Under the pieces are notes generated by a model, which worked only from the letters and a program-made list of their open reading frames with translations, was not told the DNA's origin and ran no database searches. From Dankookia rubra (GTDB lineage Bacteria > Pseudomonadota > Alphaproteobacteria > Acetobacterales > Acetobacteraceae), in assembly GCF_004355005.1 (NCBI RefSeq), contig NZ_SMSJ01000001.1, positions 62,001 to 126,000 of the forward strand: a stretch of DNA of 64,000 nucleotides, written 5' to 3'. Shown here in pieces: positions 18,550-25,911 of this stretch (position 1 is its first letter; every line of letters begins with the position of its first letter). Made by a program: the position numbers and the translations under genes.

Positions 18550-19764
18550 TCACGCCCCGCCCATAGGCTTCGGCTCGCGCGGCATGCCGAGGCCGCGCTC
18601 CGCGATGATGTTCTTCTGGATGTTCGAGCTGCCGCCGCCGATGATCAGGCCGAGGTCGTACATCCAGTCGGCGTACCAGGCAGTGGCGGCCGAATCCTCG
18701 CCGACCTCGTCATGCGGCTCGTAGGCCAGGCCGGCCTCGCCCAGCGCATCCACCGCCAACGTCGCCAGCCGCCAGGCCAGGGTGGTGCCGTAATACTTCA
18801 CCACCAGCAGGCCGAGACCGCTGTCCTGGTCGCGCGACGCCTCGCTCAGCAGCCGCATCTGGTGGTACTTGCCGGCCAGCACCTCGCCCTGCAGCCGCAG
18901 GAAGCGATCGCGCCAGACCGGCCTGGACAGCAGCGGCGCACCATCCACCACCGTCTCCGCCAGCAGTGCGCGCAGCCGGTGCAGTCGGTGCACCAGCTTG
19001 CTCGAATCGCCCAGCAGCATGCGCTCGTGCTTCAGGGTGACGTTCGCCACCTTCCAGCCATCGCCGCGGCCGAGCACGATCTGGTCGGTTGGCAACCGAA
19101 CATCGGTGAAGAAGACCTCGTTGAAGGTCGCGTGCCCGGTCATGGTCGCCAGCGGCCGCACCTCGATGCCCGACGTAGCCATCGGCAGGAGCAGGTAGGA
19201 GATGCCGAGATGCTTCGGCCGGTCCGGCTCGGTCCGCACCAGCAGGAACATCATGTCGGCGTAGTGGGCGGAGCTGGTCCAGATCTTCTGGCCGTTGATG
19301 ACGAAGTTGCCGTCCTCGACATGCGCCCGCGTCCGCAGCGAGGCGAGGTCGCTACCCGCTTCTGGCTCGGAATAACCCTGCGCCCAGTGGAGCTCGCCGC
19401 GGATGGTCGGGCCGATCCAGCGCCGGCGCTGTTCCTCGTTCCCGACTTCCAGCAGGGTCGGCACCAGCATGCGGATGCCCTGGCCCTGGATGCCCAGGCT
19501 GATCCCGGCGGCATTGAACGCTTCGGTGATAAGCGCGGCGTCCAGCACGTCGTGCTCGGCGCCGTAGCCGCCGTATCGCGTCGGGACGGACCGGGCGGCG
19601 AAACCGTGCTCGATCAGCAGCGATTGCCAGTCCAGCACGCGCTGGTCAGGCCGTTTGCGCCCGCCGCCGCCGCCGACCGGCGGGGAGCGGTGGCCGTGCC
19701 GGGCGATGAACTCGCGCAAATCCGCCCGTAAGGCGCGGTGGCGGTCGGACAGGGTCAGGTCCAT
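18550..19764 (-). CDS. Acyl-CoA dehydrogenase family protein (long partner)
   Basis: A 404-residue flavoenzyme. AQGYSEPEAGSDLASLRTRA and INGQKIWTSSAHYADMMFLLVRT are the FAD and acyl-CoA binding hallmarks, GGGSSNIQKNIIAERGLGMPR is the C-terminal flavin segment, and the start MDLTLSDRHRALRADLREFI is typical. A glycine-rich insertion (VGGGGGRKR, about residues 29-38) is unusual. It adjoins the short dehydrogenase downstream and the nitronate monooxygenase gene 5 bases upstream. The pair probably dehydrogenates an acyl-CoA made from the product of the monooxygenase steps (inference). Confidence 0.9.
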   Translation of the reverse strand: MDLTLSDRHRALRADLREFIARHGHRSPPVGGGGGRKRPDQRVLDWQSLLIEHGFAARSVPTRYGGYGAEHDVLDAALITEAFNAAGISLGIQGQGIRMLVPTLLEVGNEEQRRRWIGPTIRGELHWAQGYSEPEAGSDLASLRTRAHVEDGNFVINGQKIWTSSAHYADMMFLLVRTEPDRPKHLGISYLLLPMATSGIEVRPLATMTGHATFNEVFFTDVRLPTDQIVLGRGDGWKVANVTLKHERMLLGDSSKLVHRLHRLRALLAETVVDGAPLLSRPVWRDRFLRLQGEVLAGKYHQMRLLSEASRDQDSGLGLLVVKYYGTTLAWRLATLAVDALGEAGLAYEPHDEVGEDSAATAWYADWMYDLGLIIGGGSSNIQKNIIAERGLGMPREPKPMGGA

Positions 19765-19769
19765 GACGG

Positions 19770-20909
19770 TCAGCCCTGGATAAAGCCGCCGGCACGCCCC
19801 AGCACCTGTTCGGCCCCGGCGACCAGGTCCTGCATGACCGCGGCGGCCGGCCGCACCGCCCGCACCATGCCGAGCCCCTGCCCGGCGAAGCCGCCCCAGA
19901 CATCCGCCCGCCCCGCCGCCAGCGCCGCCGCGGTGACCTGGGTGGAGACCATGGTCTGGTAGGGCATCGGCAGCGGCTCCAGCCCCGCCTCGACATAGGC
20001 CGCGGCCCAGCGGTTCTTCACCATCCGTGCCGGCTTGCCGGTGACGGAGCGCGAGACGGTGGTGCCCTCGTCATTGCCCTCGACCAGCGCCTGCTTCTGC
20101 GGCCCGCTGATGCCGGCCTCCTCGGTCGCCAGGAAGGCGGTGCCGATCCAGGCGCCCTCGGCGCCGAGCATCAGCGCGGCGGCGATGCCTCGCCCGTCGC
20201 CGATGCCGCCGGCGCCGACCACCGGCACCCGGCCGCCGACCGCATCCACCACCTGCGGGATCAGCGCCATGGTGCCGATCGGCGAGTTGTGGCCGCCGCC
20301 GTCATGGCCCTGAGCGACGATGATGTCGATGCCCGATTCCACCACTTGCCTGGCGTGCCGCGTGGTGCCGACCACCGCCATCACCTTGGTCCCGTTGGCG
20401 TGCAGCCGTTCCATCCAGGGACCGGGATTGCCGAGGCCCGCGGCATAGACCGGCACACGCTCCTCGATCACCACCTCCATCTGTGCCTCGAAGAAGCCAC
20501 GTGACAGCGGGGCGGGTCCGTCCTTGTCGGCCGGGTCGCGCTCAAGCAGGCGGTCCAGGGTCTCGGCATCGACCATCTCCAACCCCTGCGCCGCCATGAA
20601 GTCGCGGGCGAAGCCGCGATGTTGCGGCACCAGCGTCTCGGCCGAGGGGCCGCCGGCATTGCTCCCGCCGCGGCGGACCGAGGCCGGCAGCAGCGTGTCG
20701 ACGCCGAACGGCCGGTCGGTCAGCTCACGCGTCCGGCGGATCCAGGCGCGAAGCTGGTTGGCGCCGCAGCTCGCGGCACCGATGACGCCGAGCCCGCCGG
20801 CATTGGAGACGGCGGCGGCCAGTTCCGGCGTGCTCGCGCGGCCCATACCGGCGAGCAAAATCGGGTACTGGATGCCGAGCAGCGCACAGAGGCGCGTGTG
20901 GAGTGCCAT
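19770..20909 (-). CDS. Nitronate monooxygenase (2-nitropropane dioxygenase family)
   Basis: A 379-residue FMN-dependent TIM-barrel protein. The start at 20909 gives MALHTRLCALLGIQYPILLAGMG, the family N-terminus. SNAGGLGVIGAAS, the phosphate-binding VGAGGIGDGRGIAAALMLGAEGAWIGTAFL and the active-site stretch VAQGHDGGGHNSPIGT are present. Members oxidise nitronates or act as enoyl reductases, so the annotated activity is only a family label. It is translationally close to both neighbours (5 bases to the dehydrogenase), placing it in the same catabolic operon. Confidence 0.9.
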   Translation of the reverse strand: MALHTRLCALLGIQYPILLAGMGRASTPELAAAVSNAGGLGVIGAASCGANQLRAWIRRTRELTDRPFGVDTLLPASVRRGGSNAGGPSAETLVPQHRGFARDFMAAQGLEMVDAETLDRLLERDPADKDGPAPLSRGFFEAQMEVVIEERVPVYAAGLGNPGPWMERLHANGTKVMAVVGTTRHARQVVESGIDIIVAQGHDGGGHNSPIGTMALIPQVVDAVGGRVPVVGAGGIGDGRGIAAALMLGAEGAWIGTAFLATEEAGISGPQKQALVEGNDEGTTVSRSVTGKPARMVKNRWAAAYVEAGLEPLPMPYQTMVSTQVTAAALAAGRADVWGGFAGQGLGMVRAVRPAAAVMQDLVAGAEQVLGRAGGFIQG

Positions 20910-21011
20910 GGTCGTTGTCCTCCGGCGCCGCCTCTGCCGGGCGGGCGCGTCGCTTTCTCCGGCCGGCAATTCACGCCCCGCGTTTTGGCGCCGGGCGATC
21001 GCAAGCCCGCC

Positions 21012-23021
21012 TCAGCTTACGGTCAACTGCCCGGCCGAAGCCACAGCCGCCCGTTCCTGCCCCGGCACCATCGCGGCTCGGCCAGGCTTCGCGGCGCGAA
21101 ATTCCTCCGGCACGAAATGCTGCGTCAGCTTCCAGTAGTCGAGCAGCCGCCAGGGCGAGGTTACCGTCACCCGGTTATTCTTGTTCTTGTACCAGCTGGT
21201 CACGCCCGGATGCGTCCAGACCATGCCGGCACATTTCTCGTCCAGCAGGTGATTGTAGGCGTCGTGGATGTCCTGGCGGACCTCAAGCGTCCTGTAGCCG
21301 TGCTCGATCATTTCCCGCAGTGCTTGGCAGATGTAGCGGACTTGGCATTCGTGGTGGAAGATGATGCTGCCGCCATGCGCCAGATTGGTATTGGGCCCGT
21401 AAATCATGAAGAGGTTTGGGAAACCCGGCGCGGTGATGCCGAGATAGGCACGTGGGTCGTCGTCGCCCCAGGCCTGGCGGATGGTGTAGCCACCGCGTCC
21501 GGCGATCTCCATCGGCGCCAGCATCTTCGACGCCTGGAAGCCGGTGGCGAGGATGATGACGTCGACCTCGTGCACCGTGCCGTCGCGCATCTGGATCGTG
21601 TGCCCGGTGACGCGCTCGATCGGGGTGGTCTCCAGCACCACGTTCGGGCGCTTGAGCATACGGTACCAATAGTTGTCGCGCAGCATGCGCTTGCCGTAGG
21701 GCGGGTATTGCGGGATCACCTTGGCCAGCAGCGCCTCGTCATCGTCCAGCTCCTTCCGGACGTAATCTGTGATCAGCTCCCGCATCTTGTGGTTCGCCTC
21801 GTTCAGCGAAAGCGCCGGCTGGTCCCAACTCGGGTCCCGCTGCAGCGAGGCATGGAAGCCGTCCGATCCTGCCCAGAACAGCTGGAAGCGTAGCCACTTG
21901 CCGAAATAGGGAATGTGCTCGAGGCACCAGAGATTCCCCGGGCTGACCGTCTTGTGGTAGTTCGGGTTGTGCATCGCCCAATGCGGCGTGCGCTGGAAGA
22001 CCACCAGCTTCTCGACTTCGGGCGCGATGGACGGGCCGGTCTGCACCGCGCTCGCCCCGGTGCCGATCATGGCGACCCGCTTGCCCCTGAGGTCGACGGA
22101 GCCGTCCCAGCGTGCGGTGTGGAACATCGGCCCGCCGAACTCGTCGAGCCCGGGGATCGGCGGGATGGCGGGCCGGTTGAGCTGGCCGACCGCGGTGACC
22201 AGCGCGTTGCAGGAGAGGCCTTCGATCTCGCCGTCGGCCCGGCGCAGCGTGATGGTCCAGCACCCCGCGGCCTCGTCGAAGCGGGTCTCCGTCACCTCGA
22301 CGTTGAAGCGGACATGACGACGAATGTCGTACTTGTCGAAACCGTCCTCGATGTAGCGGTGAATTTCGGCCCGCTGGGAGAAGTGGCGGGTCCATTTCTG
22401 GTTGGGGTTGAAGGAGTAGGAAAAGAAGTGGTTCGGCGTGTCCACGGCGCAGCCGGGGTACTGGTTTTCCAGCCAAGTGCCGCCGACGGTGGCGTTCTTC
22501 TCCAATATGGTGAAAGGGATGCCCATCTCCTTCAGCCGCACCGCCATGGCGAGCCCGGCAATGCCGGCGCCGATGATCACCACCTGGAAAGCAGCGATGG
22601 GCAGGCCGCCGGGGTCCCGGCGCCAATGGACGGCGCGCGCATCATCGGACCCTAGGCGCGTTTCCTCGACAAGCAGGGGGATGTATTCCTCCGGCACCGT
22701 CTGCCCGACCCCGCCACTCATCATGCGCTGCAACGTGTCGGCGGGCGGCAGGGCGGGCGCCGGGCGATCGGAGACGGCGTAGTCCTGCAGCGCCTCAACC
22801 AGCCGGTCCTGCACCTTCTGCTTGAGCTCGGGCGGAACTGACTCGAGGAAGCTCCAGGCACCGTGGATGTGCGGCGCCGCCTCGTCGAGAATCGCCAAGT
22901 CTCCGGTCAGCTGCACCAGCACCATGAGTTGCGGGGCAATGTCGGCATCGGCCAGCGCCGCGCGGAGCGCCACCTCGTCACGCACGGCGTCCTGGACCTG
23001 AACCCGGAATTCCTTCGGCAT
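21012..23021 (-). CDS. Baeyer-Villiger-type flavin monooxygenase, HAPMO-like with N-terminal extension
   Basis: A 669-residue protein. An FAD-binding Rossmann motif VIIGAGIAG lies at about 148-156, a Baeyer-Villiger signature FGGPMFHTARWD at 295-306 and the NADPH motif MIGTGASA near 318-325. Before the flavin motif there is a helical extension of about 140 residues, which classic cyclohexanone-type enzymes lack but 4-hydroxyacetophenone monooxygenase has. These enzymes insert an oxygen beside a carbonyl, turning ketones into esters. Combined with the two acyl-CoA dehydrogenases downstream, it suggests breakdown of a ketone or a cyclic terpenoid- or steroid-like compound; substrate unknown. 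Confidence 0.9.
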   Translation of the reverse strand: MPKEFRVQVQDAVRDEVALRAALADADIAPQLMVLVQLTGDLAILDEAAPHIHGAWSFLESVPPELKQKVQDRLVEALQDYAVSDRPAPALPPADTLQRMMSGGVGQTVPEEYIPLLVEETRLGSDDARAVHWRRDPGGLPIAAFQVVIIGAGIAGLAMAVRLKEMGIPFTILEKNATVGGTWLENQYPGCAVDTPNHFFSYSFNPNQKWTRHFSQRAEIHRYIEDGFDKYDIRRHVRFNVEVTETRFDEAAGCWTITLRRADGEIEGLSCNALVTAVGQLNRPAIPPIPGLDEFGGPMFHTARWDGSVDLRGKRVAMIGTGASAVQTGPSIAPEVEKLVVFQRTPHWAMHNPNYHKTVSPGNLWCLEHIPYFGKWLRFQLFWAGSDGFHASLQRDPSWDQPALSLNEANHKMRELITDYVRKELDDDEALLAKVIPQYPPYGKRMLRDNYWYRMLKRPNVVLETTPIERVTGHTIQMRDGTVHEVDVIILATGFQASKMLAPMEIAGRGGYTIRQAWGDDDPRAYLGITAPGFPNLFMIYGPNTNLAHGGSIIFHHECQVRYICQALREMIEHGYRTLEVRQDIHDAYNHLLDEKCAGMVWTHPGVTSWYKNKNNRVTVTSPWRLLDYWKLTQHFVPEEFRAAKPGRAAMVPGQERAAVASAGQLTVS

Positions 23022-23158
23022 TCGTCGCTTCCCCGTGTTTTGCCGGGAGTGTAGCGGATGCCACGCCCGGCATAAGAGGCGACCGGTTCAGTCTTCCGCG
23101 TTCGGCCTCGTATCGCGGCCGAGCCGATCCGGCCCGCCGCGTCGGCCGGCGCTGCGCC

Positions 23159-23779
23159 TCAGGCGAGGGCGGCGACGATCACCTCTCCGGCCATGAGCAC
23201 CTGGGGCGAGCGCGGCCAAATGTCGCGATTCTGCGCCATCAGAGCGGCTACTTGGGCATGCGCCGCCGTCGCGGTACTGCGATTGGTGAAGACGGAGACA
23301 GCGAGGGCCCGATCCGGCTGCGTTTCGTCCCGCCCGGTGTAGAGGTGACGGAAGCCCGGCTGCTCCAAGGTCAGCGGCACCAGCTTGTCCTGAAAGGCCG
23401 GGAGGGTGCCGGCAGAGGGGCCAAGCCCTTCCGTCATCCGGACCAGCATGTAGCTTTCGCCACCCTTGCGCTCGGCATCCAGATGCACGGTCACCGCCGC
23501 GCGGGTGATCAGCGGCGTGCCGGTCAGCAGGTCCGCCAAGGCGCCGCCGGCCCAGCCCAAAACATGGTCGTTGATACGCCGCGCGGTCGCTTGGTCGTCG
23601 AAGACGGTTGCCGAGAAGATGCCGCCGCCGCCATCGATCCGGGCGACGTAGTAGGCGCGGAAGGACGGCTCCTGCCGCAGGGTCGGCAGCAGGCCGTCGC
23701 GGATGCGCTGGGCGATCTCCTCCGGCGCGCCATTGCCGCTGTAGCGGCGGATCGTCAGGTACCACTGGGATTCGCTCAT
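23159..23779 (-). CDS. Uncharacterised protein, probable tandem dimeric alpha/beta-barrel domains
   Basis: A 206-residue soluble protein from the ATG at 23779 (MSESQWYLTIRRYSGNG). It seems to hold two similar halves, each about 95 residues: one with RDGLLPTLRQEPSFRAYYVARIDGG..FSATVFDDQATARRINDHVL, the other with FQDKLVPLTLEQPGFRHLYTGRD..ALAVSVFTNRSTATAAHAQVA. The pattern (helix, proline-leucine, F.x.Y/LY, strand with SVF or TVF, helix with A....) matches the antibiotic-biosynthesis-monooxygenase or EthD-like ferredoxin fold. No catalytic residues can be named. It heads the monooxygenase operon, 137 bases before that gene. Confidence 0.68.
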   Translation of the reverse strand: MSESQWYLTIRRYSGNGAPEEIAQRIRDGLLPTLRQEPSFRAYYVARIDGGGGIFSATVFDDQATARRINDHVLGWAGGALADLLTGTPLITRAAVTVHLDAERKGGESYMLVRMTEGLGPSAGTLPAFQDKLVPLTLEQPGFRHLYTGRDETQPDRALAVSVFTNRSTATAAHAQVAALMAQNRDIWPRSPQVLMAGEVIVAALA

Positions 23780-23901
23780 GGAACCGCCTCGCCTGCCGTG
23801 CCGGGCCCAGGCTGGGCTCGACGATATCGGGAACACATTAGCACAATGCCGGCGCCACACGCCGAGCGCCACAGGTGAGCACCACCGGGCCATTTCGGCT
23901 A

Positions 23902-24700
23902 GACGGTGTTACGGAGTGGTGCGATGCCCAGATTAGGGCATGACCGTTGCTGCCCAGGCGTATTCGTACCCGACCGACACGAGTGAGGAGGAGTGGGCGT
24001 TCGCCGCGCCCTACCTGACGCTGCTGCCGGAGGCGGCCGGGCAGCGTCGGCACGACCTGCGGGCCGTCTATGACGCGTTGCGCTGGTTGGTCCGGGCTGG
24101 GGCGCCCTGGCGCCTGCTGCCCGGCGACTTTCCGCCGTGGCACGCGGTCTACGACCAGGCCCGGCGCTGGCTGGCCGCGGGCGTGTTCGAGGCGATGGCG
24201 CATGATCTGCGGGCCATCCTGCGCGTGGCAGAGGGGCGGGCAGCGGCACCGACGGCCGCCATCCTCGACAGCCGGACCATGCGCTCCACGCCGCGGCGGA
24301 CACGCTTGGCCACCTGCTGGCCCTGCGCGTCACCTCGGCCGATGCTGGCGATCGCGCCCAGGTTGGCCAGCTCACCGCCGCGGTCCAGGACGCGACCGGC
24401 GAGACGGTCGAGGTCGCCTATGTCGATCAGGGCTACACAGGCGAGACAGCAGCGGCGGCTGCCCGCGCAAACGGCATCGCCTTGCATGTCGTCCGGACAC
24501 TGAAGGCGAAGCGCGGCTTCGTGCTCCTGCCCAGGCGCAGGGTCGTCGAGCGCTCCTTCGCCTGGGCCGCCCGCTTCCGACGCCTCGCCCGCGACTACGA
24601 GCGCCTGCCGCAAACCCTCGCCGGCCTGCACTTCGTCGCCTTCGTCACCCTCATGCTCGCCAAAGCCGCAGCCGCCTTCGACGTGGTCCGTAACACCGTC
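23902..24700 (+). mobile_element. IS5-family insertion sequence, inactivated copy (799 bp)
   Basis: Perfect 14-base terminal inverted repeats GACGGTGTTACGGA (23902-23915) and TCCGTAACACCGTC (24687-24700) are flanked on both sides by TA, the two-base target duplication of the IS427-like branch of IS5. The transposase inside is broken. Together with the flanking bases, both ends read CTAG at the boundary. Confidence 0.88.
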
Positions 24701-24703
24701 TAG
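23940..24703 (+). pseudogene. IS5-family transposase with internal deletion and frameshift
   Basis: The N-terminal part reads in one frame (TSEEEWAFAAPYLTLLPEAAGQRRHDLRAVYDALRWL.. to AAILDSRTMRSTP) and includes the first catalytic Asp (LDSRT). Right after RSTP the sequence continues in another frame as ADTLGHLLALRVTSADAGDRAQVGQL, then VEVAYVDQGYTGE (second Asp) and VVERSFAWAARFRRLARDYE (catalytic Glu). The usual stretch between them (GYDGAKRRKGSKVHLAV in relatives) is missing, so about 50 bases were deleted near 24290 and the frame was lost. The stop at 24701-24703 uses bases of the target duplication. Not functional as read. Confidence 0.85.
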
Positions 24704-24712
24704 GCTGCCGGG

Positions 24713-25393
24713 ATGCATTCCCTGACCATCCTTGACTGGATCGCCCTGGCGGTCTTCGCAGGCTGCTGGATCGGCTACGCGACCCTGGTGGATCGCCACC
24801 CCGCGCTACGAGCCCGCAGCGTGATCGCCGCCATGGACGAACACAGGCGCCGCTGGCTGCGGACCACCGTGACGCGGGACAACCGCATCATGGACACCAA
24901 CATCATCGGCAACCTGATGAACAGCACCAGCTTCCTGGCCAATACCGCGATCTTCATCCTGGGAGGCCTGGTTGCGATGATGGGCAGCCCGGATCTCGGC
25001 GCCCGGGTTTTCGGCGCCCTGCCCTTCGCTACGCCGCCCAATGCGGCGGCCTGGGAGATGAAGATCGCGCTGCTACTGCTGATCTTCGTCCGCGCCTTCT
25101 TCGAGCTGACCTGGGCGCTGCGACAGTTCAACTATTGTTCGATTGTGATCGGCGGCATCTCGCAGGATGCGCAGGACACGACCCAGGCAACCCATGCCGA
25201 GATGGCGGCCAAGGTCGCCAACCGAGCGGCCCGGCACTTCAACACCGGCCTCCGGGCCTACTACTTCGGCCTGGCGGCGCTCGCCTGGATCCTGCACCCG
25301 TTGGCGCTGGTGGTGGCCAGTCTCTTCGTGCTGCAGGAGCTGTACCGGCGGGAATTCCGCAGCGTCGTGCGGGACGCGCTGCAGGAGCGCTGA
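24713..25393 (+). CDS. DUF599-family inner-membrane protein
   Basis: A 226-residue protein with four hydrophobic segments (about 7-24, 74-94, 118-136 and 178-215). Recognisable family text is CWIGYATLVDRHPALRARSVIAAMDEHRRRWL, RDNRIMDTNIIGNLMNSTSFLANTAIFILGGLVA and FNYCSIVIGG. DUF599 proteins are widespread in Proteobacteria and have no established role. The start codon lies only 12 bases beyond the right end of the IS5 copy with no evident ribosome site, so the native promoter may have been displaced. It converges with the next gene; their stop codons are adjacent. Confidence 0.85.
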   Translation: MHSLTILDWIALAVFAGCWIGYATLVDRHPALRARSVIAAMDEHRRRWLRTTVTRDNRIMDTNIIGNLMNSTSFLANTAIFILGGLVAMMGSPDLGARVFGALPFATPPNAAAWEMKIALLLLIFVRAFFELTWALRQFNYCSIVIGGISQDAQDTTQATHAEMAAKVANRAARHFNTGLRAYYFGLAALAWILHPLALVVASLFVLQELYRREFRSVVRDALQER

Positions 25394-25816
25394 TCAGCCC
25401 CGCTCGATCCGCCGAAGTACCTGCCAGAATTGGCTAAAGATGCCTATTCGGATGCTTCGCTCCGGCTCGGCGCAGCGCAGCCGGTCCGGATGGAAATGCA
25501 CGGCGAAGGCCTGCTTGGCCCGGCGGAATCGGTCCTCCGGAGGGCCAGAGCGGGCACGGGCAGCCTCGGCAAGCAGAAGGGCACGGCGGGTCCGCTCCAA
25601 CTCGGCGGCTAAGGCGGTGATCCGGGCGGCTTGGTGATGGTTCTGGGCGCGGGATGCGCGCAGACGGACACCCCGCATAGCATGCAACCGGCGCTCAGCC
25701 CGCCGCGGGCCGAGCAGCAAGGCCACGCCACGCGCCAGCCAGTGGAGCAGCCGCCAGAGCACAATGCCGAGCACCAGGATCAGCAGCGCGAGCAGGATGC
25801 CAAGAACTTCGACCAT
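25394..25816 (-). CDS. Membrane-anchored protein with a J-domain-like HPD motif
   Basis: A 140-residue protein. Residues 4-36 form a hydrophobic segment or short pair of helices (LGILLALLILVLGIVLWRLL...VALLLG). A basic region follows, then a helix (about 64-88: ITALAAELERTRRALLLAEA). Near the C-terminus, AKQAFAVHFHPDRL (HPD at 109-111) is followed by EPERSIRIGIFSQFWQVLRRIER. The HPD after a helix, then a second helix, resembles a shortened DnaJ J-domain that could stimulate a DnaK-type chaperone at the membrane (inference). It lies downstream of alaS on the same strand. Confidence 0.7.
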   Translation of the reverse strand: MVEVLGILLALLILVLGIVLWRLLHWLARGVALLLGPRRAERRLHAMRGVRLRASRAQNHHQAARITALAAELERTRRALLLAEAARARSGPPEDRFRRAKQAFAVHFHPDRLRCAEPERSIRIGIFSQFWQVLRRIERG

Positions 25817-25911
25817 GGCCGGGGATTGTCCCCGGCCAGGATGGTCAATTGCCTAACAAGCGCGATGCCGCCGCGGCTATCTGCCCGGGTCGGCCCGGCG
25901 CAGGCGGGACG

